Of a stretch of 64,000 bases of DNA, positions 6,943 to 15,440 are shown one piece after another. Source of the stretch: Pseudomonas putida. GTDB lineage: Bacteria > Pseudomonadota > Gammaproteobacteria > Pseudomonadales > Pseudomonadaceae. Location of the stretch: NCBI RefSeq assembly GCF_028682635.1, contig NZ_JANHLK010000019.1:53755-117754 (forward strand). The letters are read 5' to 3'. The notes beneath the pieces were generated by a model. That model saw only the letters and a program-made list of their open reading frames with translations. It was not told the origin of the DNA and did not search any database. The first letter of the stretch is position 1, and every line of letters begins with the position of its first letter. Made by a program: the position numbers and the translations under genes.

Positions 6943-9372
6943 ATGATCGAGTCAATTAGTCTGTCCAACATCGCCACCTACAGCGCAGCCAAGCCCGAAG
7001 TCATCAACCTCAAACCGGTCAACTTCATTTATGGGGCAAACGGGGCGGGCAAGACCACAATCAGCCGGCTCATTGAGAAACCTGGCATCTCAGCAGACTC
7101 CAGCATCAACTGGCTCAGAAATACGCCAGTGCCAGCAATGGTCTACAACAACGACTTCATTACTGCCAACTTCATAGATTCCAAAGAGTTCCAAGGTGTA
7201 TTTACACTCGGCAAGGCTGAGCAAGCGCAGCTCGATCGCCTCAAAGACCTTAAGGAAGAAAGAAAGCGCCACGAACAGTTGAAAGCCAAGTCAATCATTT
7301 CTCTTGATGGCGAAAATGGAAAACCCGGAAAGCATGCTGAACTGATTTCTTTGGAAGCAAAACTGGTCACCCGATGCTGGGAGCAGAAAGTAAAGCATGA
7401 TGAGCATCTTAAGGGTGCATTTACTGGTTTGAGGAACAATAAGGAGGCGTTCAAGGCAAGGGTTACTCAAGAGCACGCGAGTAACAAGTCCGCCTTGGTA
7501 GATTTTGCTGAACTCCAGGCTAGAGCGGCAGTTTTATATGGCGACCAGCCTGCGAGAATAGCTCCCGTTCCGACTTTGGATTTGTCACGGCTGATCGCAT
7601 TCGAGACAAGCCCGGTTCTGGCTAAAAAAGTGATAGGCAAAGACGATGTCAGTATATCGGGCATTATTCAGCGGCTAGGTAATAGCGACTGGGTCAGGCA
7701 GGGCATGAGGTTTTTGGATCATACGGATGAACAATGTCCGTTCTGTCAGCAGGATCTGCCTCACGACTTCGAAAAGGAACTTTCCGACTATTTTGATGAG
7801 GCATTTGAGGCTGATTCGAAGGCGGTCTCCACCCTACGTACTAACTATTTCCAAGCTGCAGAGGAACTATTGATTCAGGCGCGTGCTTTATTGGCTTTGG
7901 ACTGCGCAGATCTGGATAAGGAAAAACTCAATCCTGAGATTCAGGCGCTGGAAGCTGTCGTTCTTGTCAATAAAGGGCGAATGGACAATAAAGTAGCCAG
8001 CCCAAGCGCTGAGATTGGTCTTGAGGGACTGGAAGATATCCAGGCTGGTATTAACGAAATTGTTGGCGCGGCGAACGCGAAAATCACCGAGCACAATCGC
8101 CTTGTGGCAAGCTTTACTGCTGAGCAGAGCAAGCTCACTGGAGAGGTGTGGAAATATATTATAGGTGCCGAGCTCAAGAACACTTTGGCTGACTACACCT
8201 CTGAGAAGGACAAATTACAGAAGTCCATTGCCGGTATCGCATTGAGTCGGGACAAGGCCTCGGGCAGCATTGATGCTGTTGATATCGAGATAGATAAGAT
8301 TGAGACAGAACTCACCAGCGTGAAGCCGACAGTAATTGCCATAAATAAAATTCTTAAGAATTTTGGCTTTCGCAGCTTTTCGCTCGACCCTGCCTGTGTA
8401 GGTAACTCCTATAGACTGATCCGAGCTGATGGGAGGGATGCCAAGCAAACCTTGAGCGAGGGTGAGAAGACCTTCGTAACGTTCCTGTATTTCTACCACC
8501 TGCTGAGAGGGAGTATTACGACCTCTGGTATCACCAGTGATCGAATCGTGGTTATCGATGACCCTGTTTCAAGCCTTGACAGTGATGTGTTGTTTATCGT
8601 GAGTAGCTTGATCAAGGAGCTCTTTGCTGAGGTCAGAAAGAGTGGTAGTCATCTTAAACAGGTTGTGGTGCTCACTCACAATATACATTTCCATAAAGAG
8701 ATTACTTACGATCAGCGTCGGAAGCCCGACAGATCCCTCGGTGATGAGACGTTCTGGATCGTCCGTAAGCCCAATGAGCATTCGGTGATCGAATTTCACT
8801 CAAGCAATCCCATCAGAACTTCTTATCAGCTGCTCTGGGCGGAGCTGAAGAGAACGCCGTTGCCAGTGCTTACGTTGCAGAACACCATGCGCCGGATTTT
8901 GGAGAACTATTTCAAGATCTTGGGCGGTGTCGATACGTACCATTTGATCGACCAGTTTGAAGGTATCGAAAAGACACAGTGCCAGTCTTTAATGAGCTGG
9001 GTGAATGATGGCTCGCATTACGCTCCGGATGAACTCTATGTGGCCATTAGTGACAATATGGCAGCAAGCTACCTGAAAATCTTCTTCAAAATATTCAAAG
9101 CAGCCAAGCATGATGCGCATTACAGAATGATGATGGGCGATGCCTATGTTGATCTAGATCCGGAAGAGCCTGCAGAGCAGCAGCAGGAGACGGATGCTGG
9201 GGAAGAGGAGATCGTTGTAGCTGATGATGCAGGTGCCGCAGATCTGGACATAGTCGTTCCTGGCTCAGCCGCACTCCAAACTAGCGGTGCCGCCGTGGTA
9301 TCAGCTTCCGAGCACATTGCTTCCAAGTCTGAGATCGACCAGCTTGGGTTCGATCAGGAGATACCGTTTTGA
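6943..9372 (+). CDS. RloC/PrrC-like AAA_13 ATPase with putative anticodon-nuclease domain and SSB-tip-like tail
   Basis: A predicted translation-arresting defence protein of 809 residues. Walker A is GANGAGKTT (31-39). A long coiled coil holds a CPFC zinc hook (C265, C268), as in RloC. LSEGEK is the ABC signature, RIVVIDDPVSSLDSD is Walker B and VVLTHN is the H-loop. After the ATPase head comes LQNTMRRILENYFKIL, in which R650-xxx-E654 followed by H692 (NDGSH) reproduces the Arg-Glu-His set of PrrC/RloC nucleases. The last 80 residues are acidic and disordered-looking and end GFDQEIPF, like an SSB C-terminal tip. The ATG at 6943 is preferred to the GTG at 6925 because MIESISLSNI is a natural AAA_13 start. 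The tRNA target is unknown; a nuclease role is inferred from motifs only. Confidence 0.75.
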   Translation: MIESISLSNIATYSAAKPEVINLKPVNFIYGANGAGKTTISRLIEKPGISADSSINWLRNTPVPAMVYNNDFITANFIDSKEFQGVFTLGKAEQAQLDRLKDLKEERKRHEQLKAKSIISLDGENGKPGKHAELISLEAKLVTRCWEQKVKHDEHLKGAFTGLRNNKEAFKARVTQEHASNKSALVDFAELQARAAVLYGDQPARIAPVPTLDLSRLIAFETSPVLAKKVIGKDDVSISGIIQRLGNSDWVRQGMRFLDHTDEQCPFCQQDLPHDFEKELSDYFDEAFEADSKAVSTLRTNYFQAAEELLIQARALLALDCADLDKEKLNPEIQALEAVVLVNKGRMDNKVASPSAEIGLEGLEDIQAGINEIVGAANAKITEHNRLVASFTAEQSKLTGEVWKYIIGAELKNTLADYTSEKDKLQKSIAGIALSRDKASGSIDAVDIEIDKIETELTSVKPTVIAINKILKNFGFRSFSLDPACVGNSYRLIRADGRDAKQTLSEGEKTFVTFLYFYHLLRGSITTSGITSDRIVVIDDPVSSLDSDVLFIVSSLIKELFAEVRKSGSHLKQVVVLTHNIHFHKEITYDQRRKPDRSLGDETFWIVRKPNEHSVIEFHSSNPIRTSYQLLWAELKRTPLPVLTLQNTMRRILENYFKILGGVDTYHLIDQFEGIEKTQCQSLMSWVNDGSHYAPDELYVAISDNMAASYLKIFFKIFKAAKHDAHYRMMMGDAYVDLDPEEPAEQQQETDAGEEEIVVADDAGAADLDIVVPGSAALQTSGAAVVSASEHIASKSEIDQLGFDQEIPF

Positions 9373-10411
9373 AGACTTTGGACTGCCGAGGAAGCATCTG
9401 GTAGATGATTGGGCTGGCTACCAGCCTTTTGGTGAAGCGGGAGCCTGGATGGCCATGTTTCTTAGCCTGCATGGTCATGCAGTAAAGCTCAGCCGCCTGG
9501 GAGCGATGCGCCTAGGCGCTGCCCTGGCCGATCAACGGCCCGAACAGCACCATGAGCATGGCGAAGATCGCCAAGCAGTTGCCTGCTTAGCGTCATGCTA
9601 TTCGGTTTAGCTCAGGCGGTTTCATCCGCCATTCTGGCGGCTGATGCGCGTTGGGTAAGGACCAGGTCCAACGCCAACAGCAATACCAGGCTGCCGCCCA
9701 GCACGGGTAATACATAATCGATCAGGACGGCCAGCACGATGACCGTACAACGCCAAACGGCTGACAGCTCACGTTAGGCAGCTACCAACGTTGGGTGTCG
9801 AGCCAAAACGGGTCACCGAAGCCACCACATTAAGTAGCCCAGTATCACCATGAACACCAAGGCGACAAACCGCCGCTCAACTATCGCCCGCATAGGCACA
9901 GACCTCAGGCGCCGTTCGGACATAGCCAGAGCAGCATTCGCACCGATGAGCTCTGCCGGAACATCGAAAATAACGTGAAACTAATGTTCGTCTCACCCAG
10001 ACAGGGGAGCGCTGCCCCCCCACGGGCTGCACGGACAGCGAGAGCGCTCCTGCATTGAGGTGGACCAGTACCTCATATCAAGGCGTCACACGGAGCAACA
10101 AAGGGTCCGTTCGGCGGAAAATTCCAACGACGCACACTGGAAGCCAGCGCCCAAAGTATGGGCTGGGGTATGGGCTGGAATTAGGTTGAAATAAAAAACC
10201 CTGATAAATCATAGCCTTAATGAAAATTAGTGGCGGAAGCGTAGAACTTTATACCAATGAGGAAAACACTTTCCCCTCCAATAATAGCGATAACGTGAAT
10301 CGCAACCTGACTCGCCGCTAATACGTCTACCACCCGACCAGCGGCTGGGCAAAACCTCAGTGGGGCAAAAAGTGGGGCAAAATTAGCTCCGCAAAAAAAA
10401 CGATGGGCCAT
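9373..10411. other. degenerate island edge without an intact gene
   Basis: About 1 kb between the RloC-like gene and tRNA-Pro. Minus-strand fragments look like decayed membrane-protein genes: AGNCLAIFAMLMVLFGPLIG near 9515-9585 without a start in frame, and a PepSY-type tail at 9612-9777. A 36-codon hydrophobic frame at 9813-9923 (ending VFMVILGYLMWWLR) lacks a ribosome-binding site. Near 10353-10381 the heptamer TGGGGCA occurs twice close together. No integrase frame is seen here. Confidence 0.4.
9612..9777 (-). pseudogene. remnant of a PepSY-associated membrane protein C-terminus
   Basis: The minus frame reads ELSAVWRCTVIVLAVLIDYV, then LPVLGGSLVLLLALDLVL, then ends TQRASAARMADETA and a stop. 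A stop codon lies only a few codons upstream, so the rest of the gene is absent. Two hydrophobic helices followed by a short polar end resemble the last transmembrane segments of Pseudomonas PepSY-domain reductase-like proteins. Assignment is tentative. Confidence 0.3.
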
Positions 10412-10444
10412 AAAAAAATCCAGTCACCGCTAAATGACTGGATT
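10412..10444 (-). terminator. rho-independent terminator of tRNA-Pro
   Basis: AATCCAGTCA and TGACTGGATT form a perfect 10-bp stem with an 8-base loop. On the minus strand it is followed by a run of seven T. It lies 14 bases beyond the tRNA 3' end. Confidence 0.8.
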
Positions 10445-10457
10445 TCTTAAGAATAAA

Positions 10458-10534
10458 TGGTCGGGACGGAGTGATTCGAACACTCGACCCCTAGCACCCC
10501 ATGCTAGTGCGCTACCGGACTGCGCTACGCCCCG
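10458..10534 (-). tRNA. tRNA-Pro (anticodon GGG)
   Basis: A 77-base cloverleaf on the minus strand. The acceptor stem starts CGGGGCG. The anticodon stem CTAGC/GCTAG encloses ATGGGGT, giving anticodon GGG. The T-arm contains GTTCGAATC and CCA is encoded at the 3' end. The accessory region lies on the 3' side of the tRNA, the usual side for elements that integrate into tRNA genes. Confidence 0.95.
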
Positions 10535-10623
10535 ACTAGGCGTGTATCTTGTTCCTCACCTCGAGGAACGCTCAAGAATATATCGCAAGCTTTTGAAAAC
10601 TGGAAGTATTTAAAAGCAGAAAT

Positions 10624-10980
10624 TTATTTCTTGAGGACAACCAGGACATCTTCGAGCTCGGCAATCATCTGCCGGATCATCTGTTTGTACTGGGTGGTGT
10701 CGTCTTTGGCTTCATCGCCGGACAGGCGCAGGCGTGCGCCGCCGATGGTGAAACCCTGATCGTACAGCAGCGCGCGGATCTGCCGGATCATCAGCACGTC
10801 CTGGCGCTGATAATACCGGCGGTTTCCGCGGCGTTTGACGGGGTTGAGTTGAGGAAACTCCTGCTCCCAGTAGCGCAGCACGTGTGGTTTTACCGCACAC
10901 AGCTCGCTGACTTCACCAATGGTGAAGTAGCGTTTGCCTGGGATGACGGGAAGCTCGTCGTTATGACTTGGTTCCAGCAT
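10624..10980 (-). CDS. MerR-family transcriptional regulator downstream of ihfA
   Basis: A 118-residue regulator. The helix-turn-helix (KRYFTIGEVSELCAVKPHVL) is followed by RYWEQEFPQL and RRYYQRQDVLMIRQIRALLY, typical of the MerR DNA-binding domain. The C-terminus is a helical dimerisation segment without cysteine ligands, so it is not a metal sensor. Its start overlaps the end of ihfA by about 20 bases. It belongs to the conserved pheST-ihfA-merR-tRNA-Pro block of Pseudomonas. Its ligand and targets are not evident. Confidence 0.85.
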   Translation of the reverse strand: MLEPSHNDELPVIPGKRYFTIGEVSELCAVKPHVLRYWEQEFPQLNPVKRRGNRRYYQRQDVLMIRQIRALLYDQGFTIGGARLRLSGDEAKDDTTQYKQMIRQMIAELEDVLVVLKK

Positions 10981-11263
10981 AAGCCTCAACTCGGGCCTTC
11001 AACTTCTGCCCTGGACGAAAGGTGACCACACGGCGAGCCGTGATCGGGATTTCTTCCCCCGTTTTCGGGTTGCGGCCAGGCCGCTGGCGTTTGTCCCGAA
11101 GGTCGAAATTGCCGAAACCGGACAATTTGACCTGCTCGTTGTCTTCGAGAGCGTGCCTGATTTCCTCGAAAAACAGTTCGACCAATTCCTTGGCTTCCCG
11201 CTTGTTCAGGCCCAGCTCTTCATACAGACGTTCCGCCATCTCAGCTTTCGTCAAAGCCCCCAT
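10961..11263 (-). CDS. ihfA: integration host factor alpha subunit
   Basis: A 100-residue DNABII protein starting MGALTKAEMAERLYEELGLN and containing the minor-groove arm GRNPKTGEEIPITARRVV. With IhfB it bends DNA for recombination, replication and sigma-54 promoters; a sigma-54 promoter is present at crcY in this window. It starts 3 bases after the pheT stop and is likely part of the pheST transcript, as in other gammaproteobacteria. Confidence 0.97.
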   Translation of the reverse strand: MGALTKAEMAERLYEELGLNKREAKELVELFFEEIRHALEDNEQVKLSGFGNFDLRDKRQRPGRNPKTGEEIPITARRVVTFRPGQKLKARVEAYAGTKS

Positions 11264-11266
11264 ACG

Positions 11267-13648
11267 TCACTTCCTTAACGTGGCGTCCAACCTTTGTTCG
11301 AGCGAGGTGAGGATATTTTGCGTCGTGGAATTCACCTCATCGTCATTAAGAGTGCGCGATGGATGCTGCCAGGTCAAGCCAACTGCAAGGCTTTTTCTAT
11401 CAGGATCAATGCCTTTACCCTGATACACGTCAAATAGCCTGAGGTCTGTCAGCCATTCGCCTGCATTTTCACGGATTACGTCCAGCACTGCCGCGGCCGC
11501 AACATCTTTGTGAGCAATCAATGCAAGGTCACGACGCACTTCAGGAAAGCGCGACAACTCGTGGAATTTAGGCATTTTACCCGAGGCCACTTCCGCCAGG
11601 ACCAGCTCGAAAACGAAGACTGGACGGTCCAGACCCAGGGTTTTCGACAGTTCCGGGTGGATGGCGCCGACGAAACCGACCAGACGACCTTCTCGCTCGA
11701 TGCGCGCGGTTTGACCCGGGTGCAACGCAGGGTGTTTGCCCGGCACGAAAGTGAAGGCATCCAGCGCACCGGCGAAGCCCAGCACCGCTTCCACGTCAGC
11801 CTTGACGTCGAAGAAGTCGACGGTATCGCGACCCTGTGCCCAGCCTTCCGGCAGGCGGCTGCCGCAGACGACACCGGCCAGCATCGGCTCTTGCTTCAGG
11901 CCTTCCAACTGACCGACGAAACGCAGGCCGCTTTCGAACAGGCGAACGCGATCCTGCTGACGGTTCAGGTTGTGCTGAAGCGCCTTGACCAGGCCTGGCC
12001 ACAGGGACGAGCGCATGGCGGCCATGTCGTTCGAGATCGGGTTGGCCAGCAGCAACGGCTCGACACCTGGATTGAACAGTTCGAACTGTTTTGGATCGAT
12101 GAAGCTGTAGGTGATCGCTTCCTGGTAACCACGGGCGACCAACAGGCGACGCAGTTCAGGCAGGTCGCTACGGGCTTCAGCCTTGGCTTGCGGCGCCAGG
12201 CGCGCTTGCGGGTAACGAACCGGCAGGCGGTTGTAGCCGTATAGGCGGGCCAGCTCTTCGATCAGGTCGACTTCCAGGCTGATGTCGAAGCGATGGCTTG
12301 GCACTTCTACGCGCCACTGCCCTGCCCCATCGGCAGAAACGGTCAGGCCCAAGCCGTTGAGCAGGCGCTCGACTTCGGCCGAATCCATTTCCATGCCCAG
12401 CATCTGGGTGATGCGCTGGGCACGCAGGGTGACCGGGGCAATCTTCGGCAGGTGTTGTTCGCTGACGGTCTCGATGATCGGGCCGGCTTCGCCACCGGTG
12501 ATTTCCAGCAGCAGGCCGGTGGCGCGCTCCATGGCTTCACGGGCCAGTTGCCAGTCCACGCCACGCTCGTAGCGGTGCGAGGCATCGGTGTGCAGGCCAT
12601 AGGAACGGGCCTTGCCAGCGACGGCGATCTGATCGAAGAACGCGCTTTCGAGGAAGATGTCGCGGGTGGTCGCGGTGTTTACACCGCTGTGCTCGCCACC
12701 CATGACGCCGGCGATGGCCAGGGCGCGGGTGTGGTCGGCGATTACCAGCGTATCGCTACGCAGGCTGACTTCCTGACCGTCGAGCAGTACCAGCTTCTCG
12801 CCTTCTTCCGCCATGCGCACGCGGATGCCGCCATTGATTTCAGCGAGATCGAAGGCGTGCAGCGGTTGACCCAGCTCCAGCATCACATAGTTGGTGATGT
12901 CGACGGCAGCGTCGATGCTGCGCACGTCGCCACGACGCAGGCGTTCAACCATCCACAGCGGCGTTGGCTTGGTCAGGTCGACGTTGCGAATCACTCGGCC
13001 CAGGTAACGCGGGCAGGCAGCCGGCGCCAGGACTTCGATCGAACGCACTTCGTCGTGCACGGCAGGCACGGCAGGTACCACCGGACGGGTGACTTCAGCG
13101 GCATACAGCGCACCGACTTCGCGGGCCAGACCGGCCAGGGACAGGCAGTCGCCACGGTTCGGGGTCAGGTCGACCTCGATGCTGGCATCGTCCAGTTTCA
13201 GGTATTCACGAATGTCTTGACCAACAGGCGCATCGGCCGGCAATTCCATCAGGCCGTCGTTGCCTTCACCCACTTGCAGCTCGGCTTGCGAGCACAGCAT
13301 GCCGTTGGACTCGACGCCCCGCAGCTTGGCTTTCTTGATCTTGAAGTCGCCCGGCAGTTCGGCACCGATGGTGGCGAACGGGATCTTCAGGCCCGGGCGC
13401 ACGTTTGGCGCGCCGCACACCACCTGGAAAGTTTCCGAGCCGTTGCTGACCTGGCAAACGCGCAGCTTGTCGGCGTCCGGGTGCTGTTCGGTGCTCAGCA
13501 CCTCGCCCACGATGACGCCACTGAATTCACCGGCGGCCTGCGTAACGCTATCGACCTCAAGACCGGCCATCGACAGACGGGCAACCAGCTCGTCGCGACT
13601 TACCTGCGGGCTTACCCAGCCACGCAGCCATTGTTCACTGAATTTCAT
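11267..13648 (-). CDS. pheT: phenylalanyl-tRNA synthetase beta chain
   Basis: 793 residues, the full length for bacterial PheT, starting MKFSEQWLRGWVSPQVSRDE. It has the N-terminal tRNA-binding domain (VIVGEVLSTEQHPDADKLRV), the B3/B4 editing region (PRYLGRVIRNVDL), B5 (ITQMLGMEMDSAEVERLLNG) and the C-terminal ferredoxin-fold anticodon-binding domain. With PheS it forms the alpha2-beta2 enzyme that charges tRNA-Phe and edits Tyr-tRNA-Phe. It starts 26 bases after pheS. Confidence 0.97.
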   Translation of the reverse strand: MKFSEQWLRGWVSPQVSRDELVARLSMAGLEVDSVTQAAGEFSGVIVGEVLSTEQHPDADKLRVCQVSNGSETFQVVCGAPNVRPGLKIPFATIGAELPGDFKIKKAKLRGVESNGMLCSQAELQVGEGNDGLMELPADAPVGQDIREYLKLDDASIEVDLTPNRGDCLSLAGLAREVGALYAAEVTRPVVPAVPAVHDEVRSIEVLAPAACPRYLGRVIRNVDLTKPTPLWMVERLRRGDVRSIDAAVDITNYVMLELGQPLHAFDLAEINGGIRVRMAEEGEKLVLLDGQEVSLRSDTLVIADHTRALAIAGVMGGEHSGVNTATTRDIFLESAFFDQIAVAGKARSYGLHTDASHRYERGVDWQLAREAMERATGLLLEITGGEAGPIIETVSEQHLPKIAPVTLRAQRITQMLGMEMDSAEVERLLNGLGLTVSADGAGQWRVEVPSHRFDISLEVDLIEELARLYGYNRLPVRYPQARLAPQAKAEARSDLPELRRLLVARGYQEAITYSFIDPKQFELFNPGVEPLLLANPISNDMAAMRSSLWPGLVKALQHNLNRQQDRVRLFESGLRFVGQLEGLKQEPMLAGVVCGSRLPEGWAQGRDTVDFFDVKADVEAVLGFAGALDAFTFVPGKHPALHPGQTARIEREGRLVGFVGAIHPELSKTLGLDRPVFVFELVLAEVASGKMPKFHELSRFPEVRRDLALIAHKDVAAAAVLDVIRENAGEWLTDLRLFDVYQGKGIDPDRKSLAVGLTWQHPSRTLNDDEVNSTTQNILTSLEQRLDATLRK

Positions 13649-13674
13649 CCTGCTCTCCTAAGAATTCGTTACGA

Positions 13675-14691
13675 CTAGCGAAATTGCGCGAGGAACCGCA
13701 AGTCGTTGTCGAAGAACAGACGCAAGTCGTTCACGCCGTAACGCAGCATGGCCAGGCGCTCGACGCCCATGCCGAAGGCGAAGCCCGAAAACTCTTCCGG
13801 GTCGATCCCGGACATGCGCAGCACGTTCGGGTGAACCATGCCGCAGCCCATCACTTCCAGCCAGCCGGTCTGCTTGCAGACGCGGCAGCCTTTACCGCTG
13901 CACATCACGCATTCCATGTCGACTTCGGCCGATGGCTCGGTGAACGGGAAGTAGGAAGGACGGAAACGCACGGCCAGTTCTTTTTCGAAGAACACCCGCA
14001 GGAATTCTTCGATGGTGCCTTTGAGATCGGCGAAATTGATGTCGCGATCGACCAGCAGGCCTTCGACCTGGTGGAACATCGGCGAGTGGGTGATATCCGA
14101 GTCGCTACGGTACACACGGCCTGGGCAGACGATGCGGATCGGCGGCTGTTTCGACTCCATGGTGCGGACCTGTACCGGCGAGGTATGGGTGCGCAGCAAC
14201 ATGTTGGCGTTGAAATAGAAGGTGTCATGCATCGACCGGGCCGGGTGATGGCCTGGGATGTTGAGTGCTTCGAAGTTGTGGTAGTCGTCTTCGACCTCAG
14301 GGCCTTCGGCAATGCCGTAGCCGATATGGGTGAAGAACTGTTCGATACGTTCCAGAGTGCGCGTAACCGGATGCAGGCCACCCGAGGTCTGGCCGCGGCC
14401 AGGCAGGGTCACGTCAATGGACTCGGCAGACAGTTTGGCGGCCAGGTCGGCCTCTTCAAACAGTGCCTTGCGGGCATTGAGAACCTCTGTGACACGCTCC
14501 TTGGCAACGTTGATCAGGGCGCCGACTTGCGGACGCTCTTCTGCCGGCAAATTCCCCAGGGTCTTCATCACCTGAGTCAACTCGCCCTTCTTGCCAAGGT
14601 AGTGAACCCGGATTTGCTCCAGGGCATTGATATCTTCAGCGCTTTGCACAGCCTCTAGTGCTTGAGAGACGAGCGCATCCAGGTTTTCCAT
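13675..14691 (-). CDS. pheS: phenylalanyl-tRNA synthetase alpha chain
   Basis: 338 residues with the class II catalytic core. An N-terminal coiled coil (MENLDALVSQALEAVQSAED) for tRNA contact comes first. Motif 2 is in the FEALNIPGHHPARSMHDTF region, and motif 3 is GFAFGMGVERLAMLRYG. A GGAG ribosome-binding site lies before 14691. A strong hairpin with a T-run 20 bases upstream of the start suggests attenuation of pheST. Confidence 0.97.
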   Translation of the reverse strand: MENLDALVSQALEAVQSAEDINALEQIRVHYLGKKGELTQVMKTLGNLPAEERPQVGALINVAKERVTEVLNARKALFEEADLAAKLSAESIDVTLPGRGQTSGGLHPVTRTLERIEQFFTHIGYGIAEGPEVEDDYHNFEALNIPGHHPARSMHDTFYFNANMLLRTHTSPVQVRTMESKQPPIRIVCPGRVYRSDSDITHSPMFHQVEGLLVDRDINFADLKGTIEEFLRVFFEKELAVRFRPSYFPFTEPSAEVDMECVMCSGKGCRVCKQTGWLEVMGCGMVHPNVLRMSGIDPEEFSGFAFGMGVERLAMLRYGVNDLRLFFDNDLRFLAQFR

Positions 14692-14706
14692 GTACAGACT
14701 CCAGAT

Positions 14707-14784
14707 ACAAAATAGGGGAAGAGCTTGAAGGCTCTTCCCCTATTTATGACGTTTAACACCTGGCCCCACGGAGGTGAGGCCGGG
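14707..14784 (-). promoter_or_regulatory. tandem hairpins upstream of pheS, probable attenuator/terminator
   Basis: The downstream hairpin (14711-14744) has a perfect 14-bp stem, AATAGGGGAAGAGC with its complement, and TTTT follows on the minus strand. A first hairpin (GGCCTCAC/GTGGGGCC, 14765-14784) lies just upstream. This is the position of the pheST attenuator in enterobacteria. It may also simply end the infC-rpmI-rplT transcript. Confidence 0.6.
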
Positions 14785-14800
14785 TGACTGTCGGGGGTAC

Positions 14801-15157
14801 TTAAGCCAAGGTGGCTTTAGCTTTCTCGACAATCGCAGCAAACGCCGCTTTTTCGTTCACTGCCAGATCAGCCAGAACCTTACGGTCGATCTCGATGGAC
14901 GCTTTTTTCAGGCCGGCGATGAAACGGCTGTAGGACAGACCGTTGATACGAGCACCAGCGTTGATACGAGCGATCCACAGAGCGCGGAACTGACGTTTTT
15001 TCTGACGACGGTCACGGTAGGCGTATTGGCCTGCCTTGATTACCGCTTGCTTGGCAACACGGAATACGCGGGAGCGTGCGCCGTAGTAGCCTTTAGCAAG
15101 TTTCAGAATTTTTTTGTGACGCTTACGGGCAATGACGCCACGCTTTACACGAGCCAT
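14801..15157 (-). CDS. rplT: 50S ribosomal protein L20
   Basis: 118 residues starting MARVKRGVIARKRHKKILK, the full L20 length. It is rich in Arg/Lys and contains SRVFRVAKQAVIKAGQYAYR. L20 acts in early assembly of the large subunit and, in many bacteria, represses the infC-rpmI-rplT transcript by binding its mRNA. It follows rpmI by 28 bases. Confidence 0.97.
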   Translation of the reverse strand: MARVKRGVIARKRHKKILKLAKGYYGARSRVFRVAKQAVIKAGQYAYRDRRQKKRQFRALWIARINAGARINGLSYSRFIAGLKKASIEIDRKVLADLAVNEKAAFAAIVEKAKATLA

Positions 15158-15185
15158 GAGTTACTTCCTCTATTCTTGACTAAAA

Positions 15186-15380
15186 TTAACGAAGGCGCAG
15201 CATGCGCTCGACTTTTGCCACGTCAGACGGATGCAGCAAGCTGCTACCGCGCAGTTGACGCTTACGCTTGGTCGACATTTTGGTCAGGATGTGGCTCTTG
15301 AAAGCGTGCTTGTGCTTGATACCGTTAGCAGTTTTCAGAAACCGCTTAGCAGCACCACTTTTGGTCTTCATTTTTGGCAT
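15186..15380 (-). CDS. rpmI: 50S ribosomal protein L35
   Basis: 64 residues starting MPKMKTKSGAAKRFLKTANG with the internal KHKHAFKSHILTKMSTKRKR, the complete L35. It lies between infC and rplT as in most bacteria, with a 60-base spacer after infC. Confidence 0.97.
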   Translation of the reverse strand: MPKMKTKSGAAKRFLKTANGIKHKHAFKSHILTKMSTKRKRQLRGSSLLHPSDVAKVERMLRLR

Positions 15381-15440
15381 GTTCGGATACTCCGCATTCA
15401 GTTGATAAACATAATCAGAAGGCCTGCCGTGCCCTGTTGA

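Noticed and set aside
9287..9610. Plus frame overlapping the end of the RloC-like gene
   Set aside because: It overlaps a well-supported gene and runs into decayed sequence; no domain or start signal.
10353..10381. TGGGGCA repeats near tRNA-Pro as an attachment site
   Set aside because: They do not match the tRNA 3' end and no second copy elsewhere in the window was found, so an att site cannot be supported.
12293..13678. 461-codon open frame on the plus strand opposite pheT
   Set aside because: It is antisense to a complete pheT, has a His/Gln/Arg-biased composition typical of GC-rich shadow frames, and lacks a ribosome-binding site.
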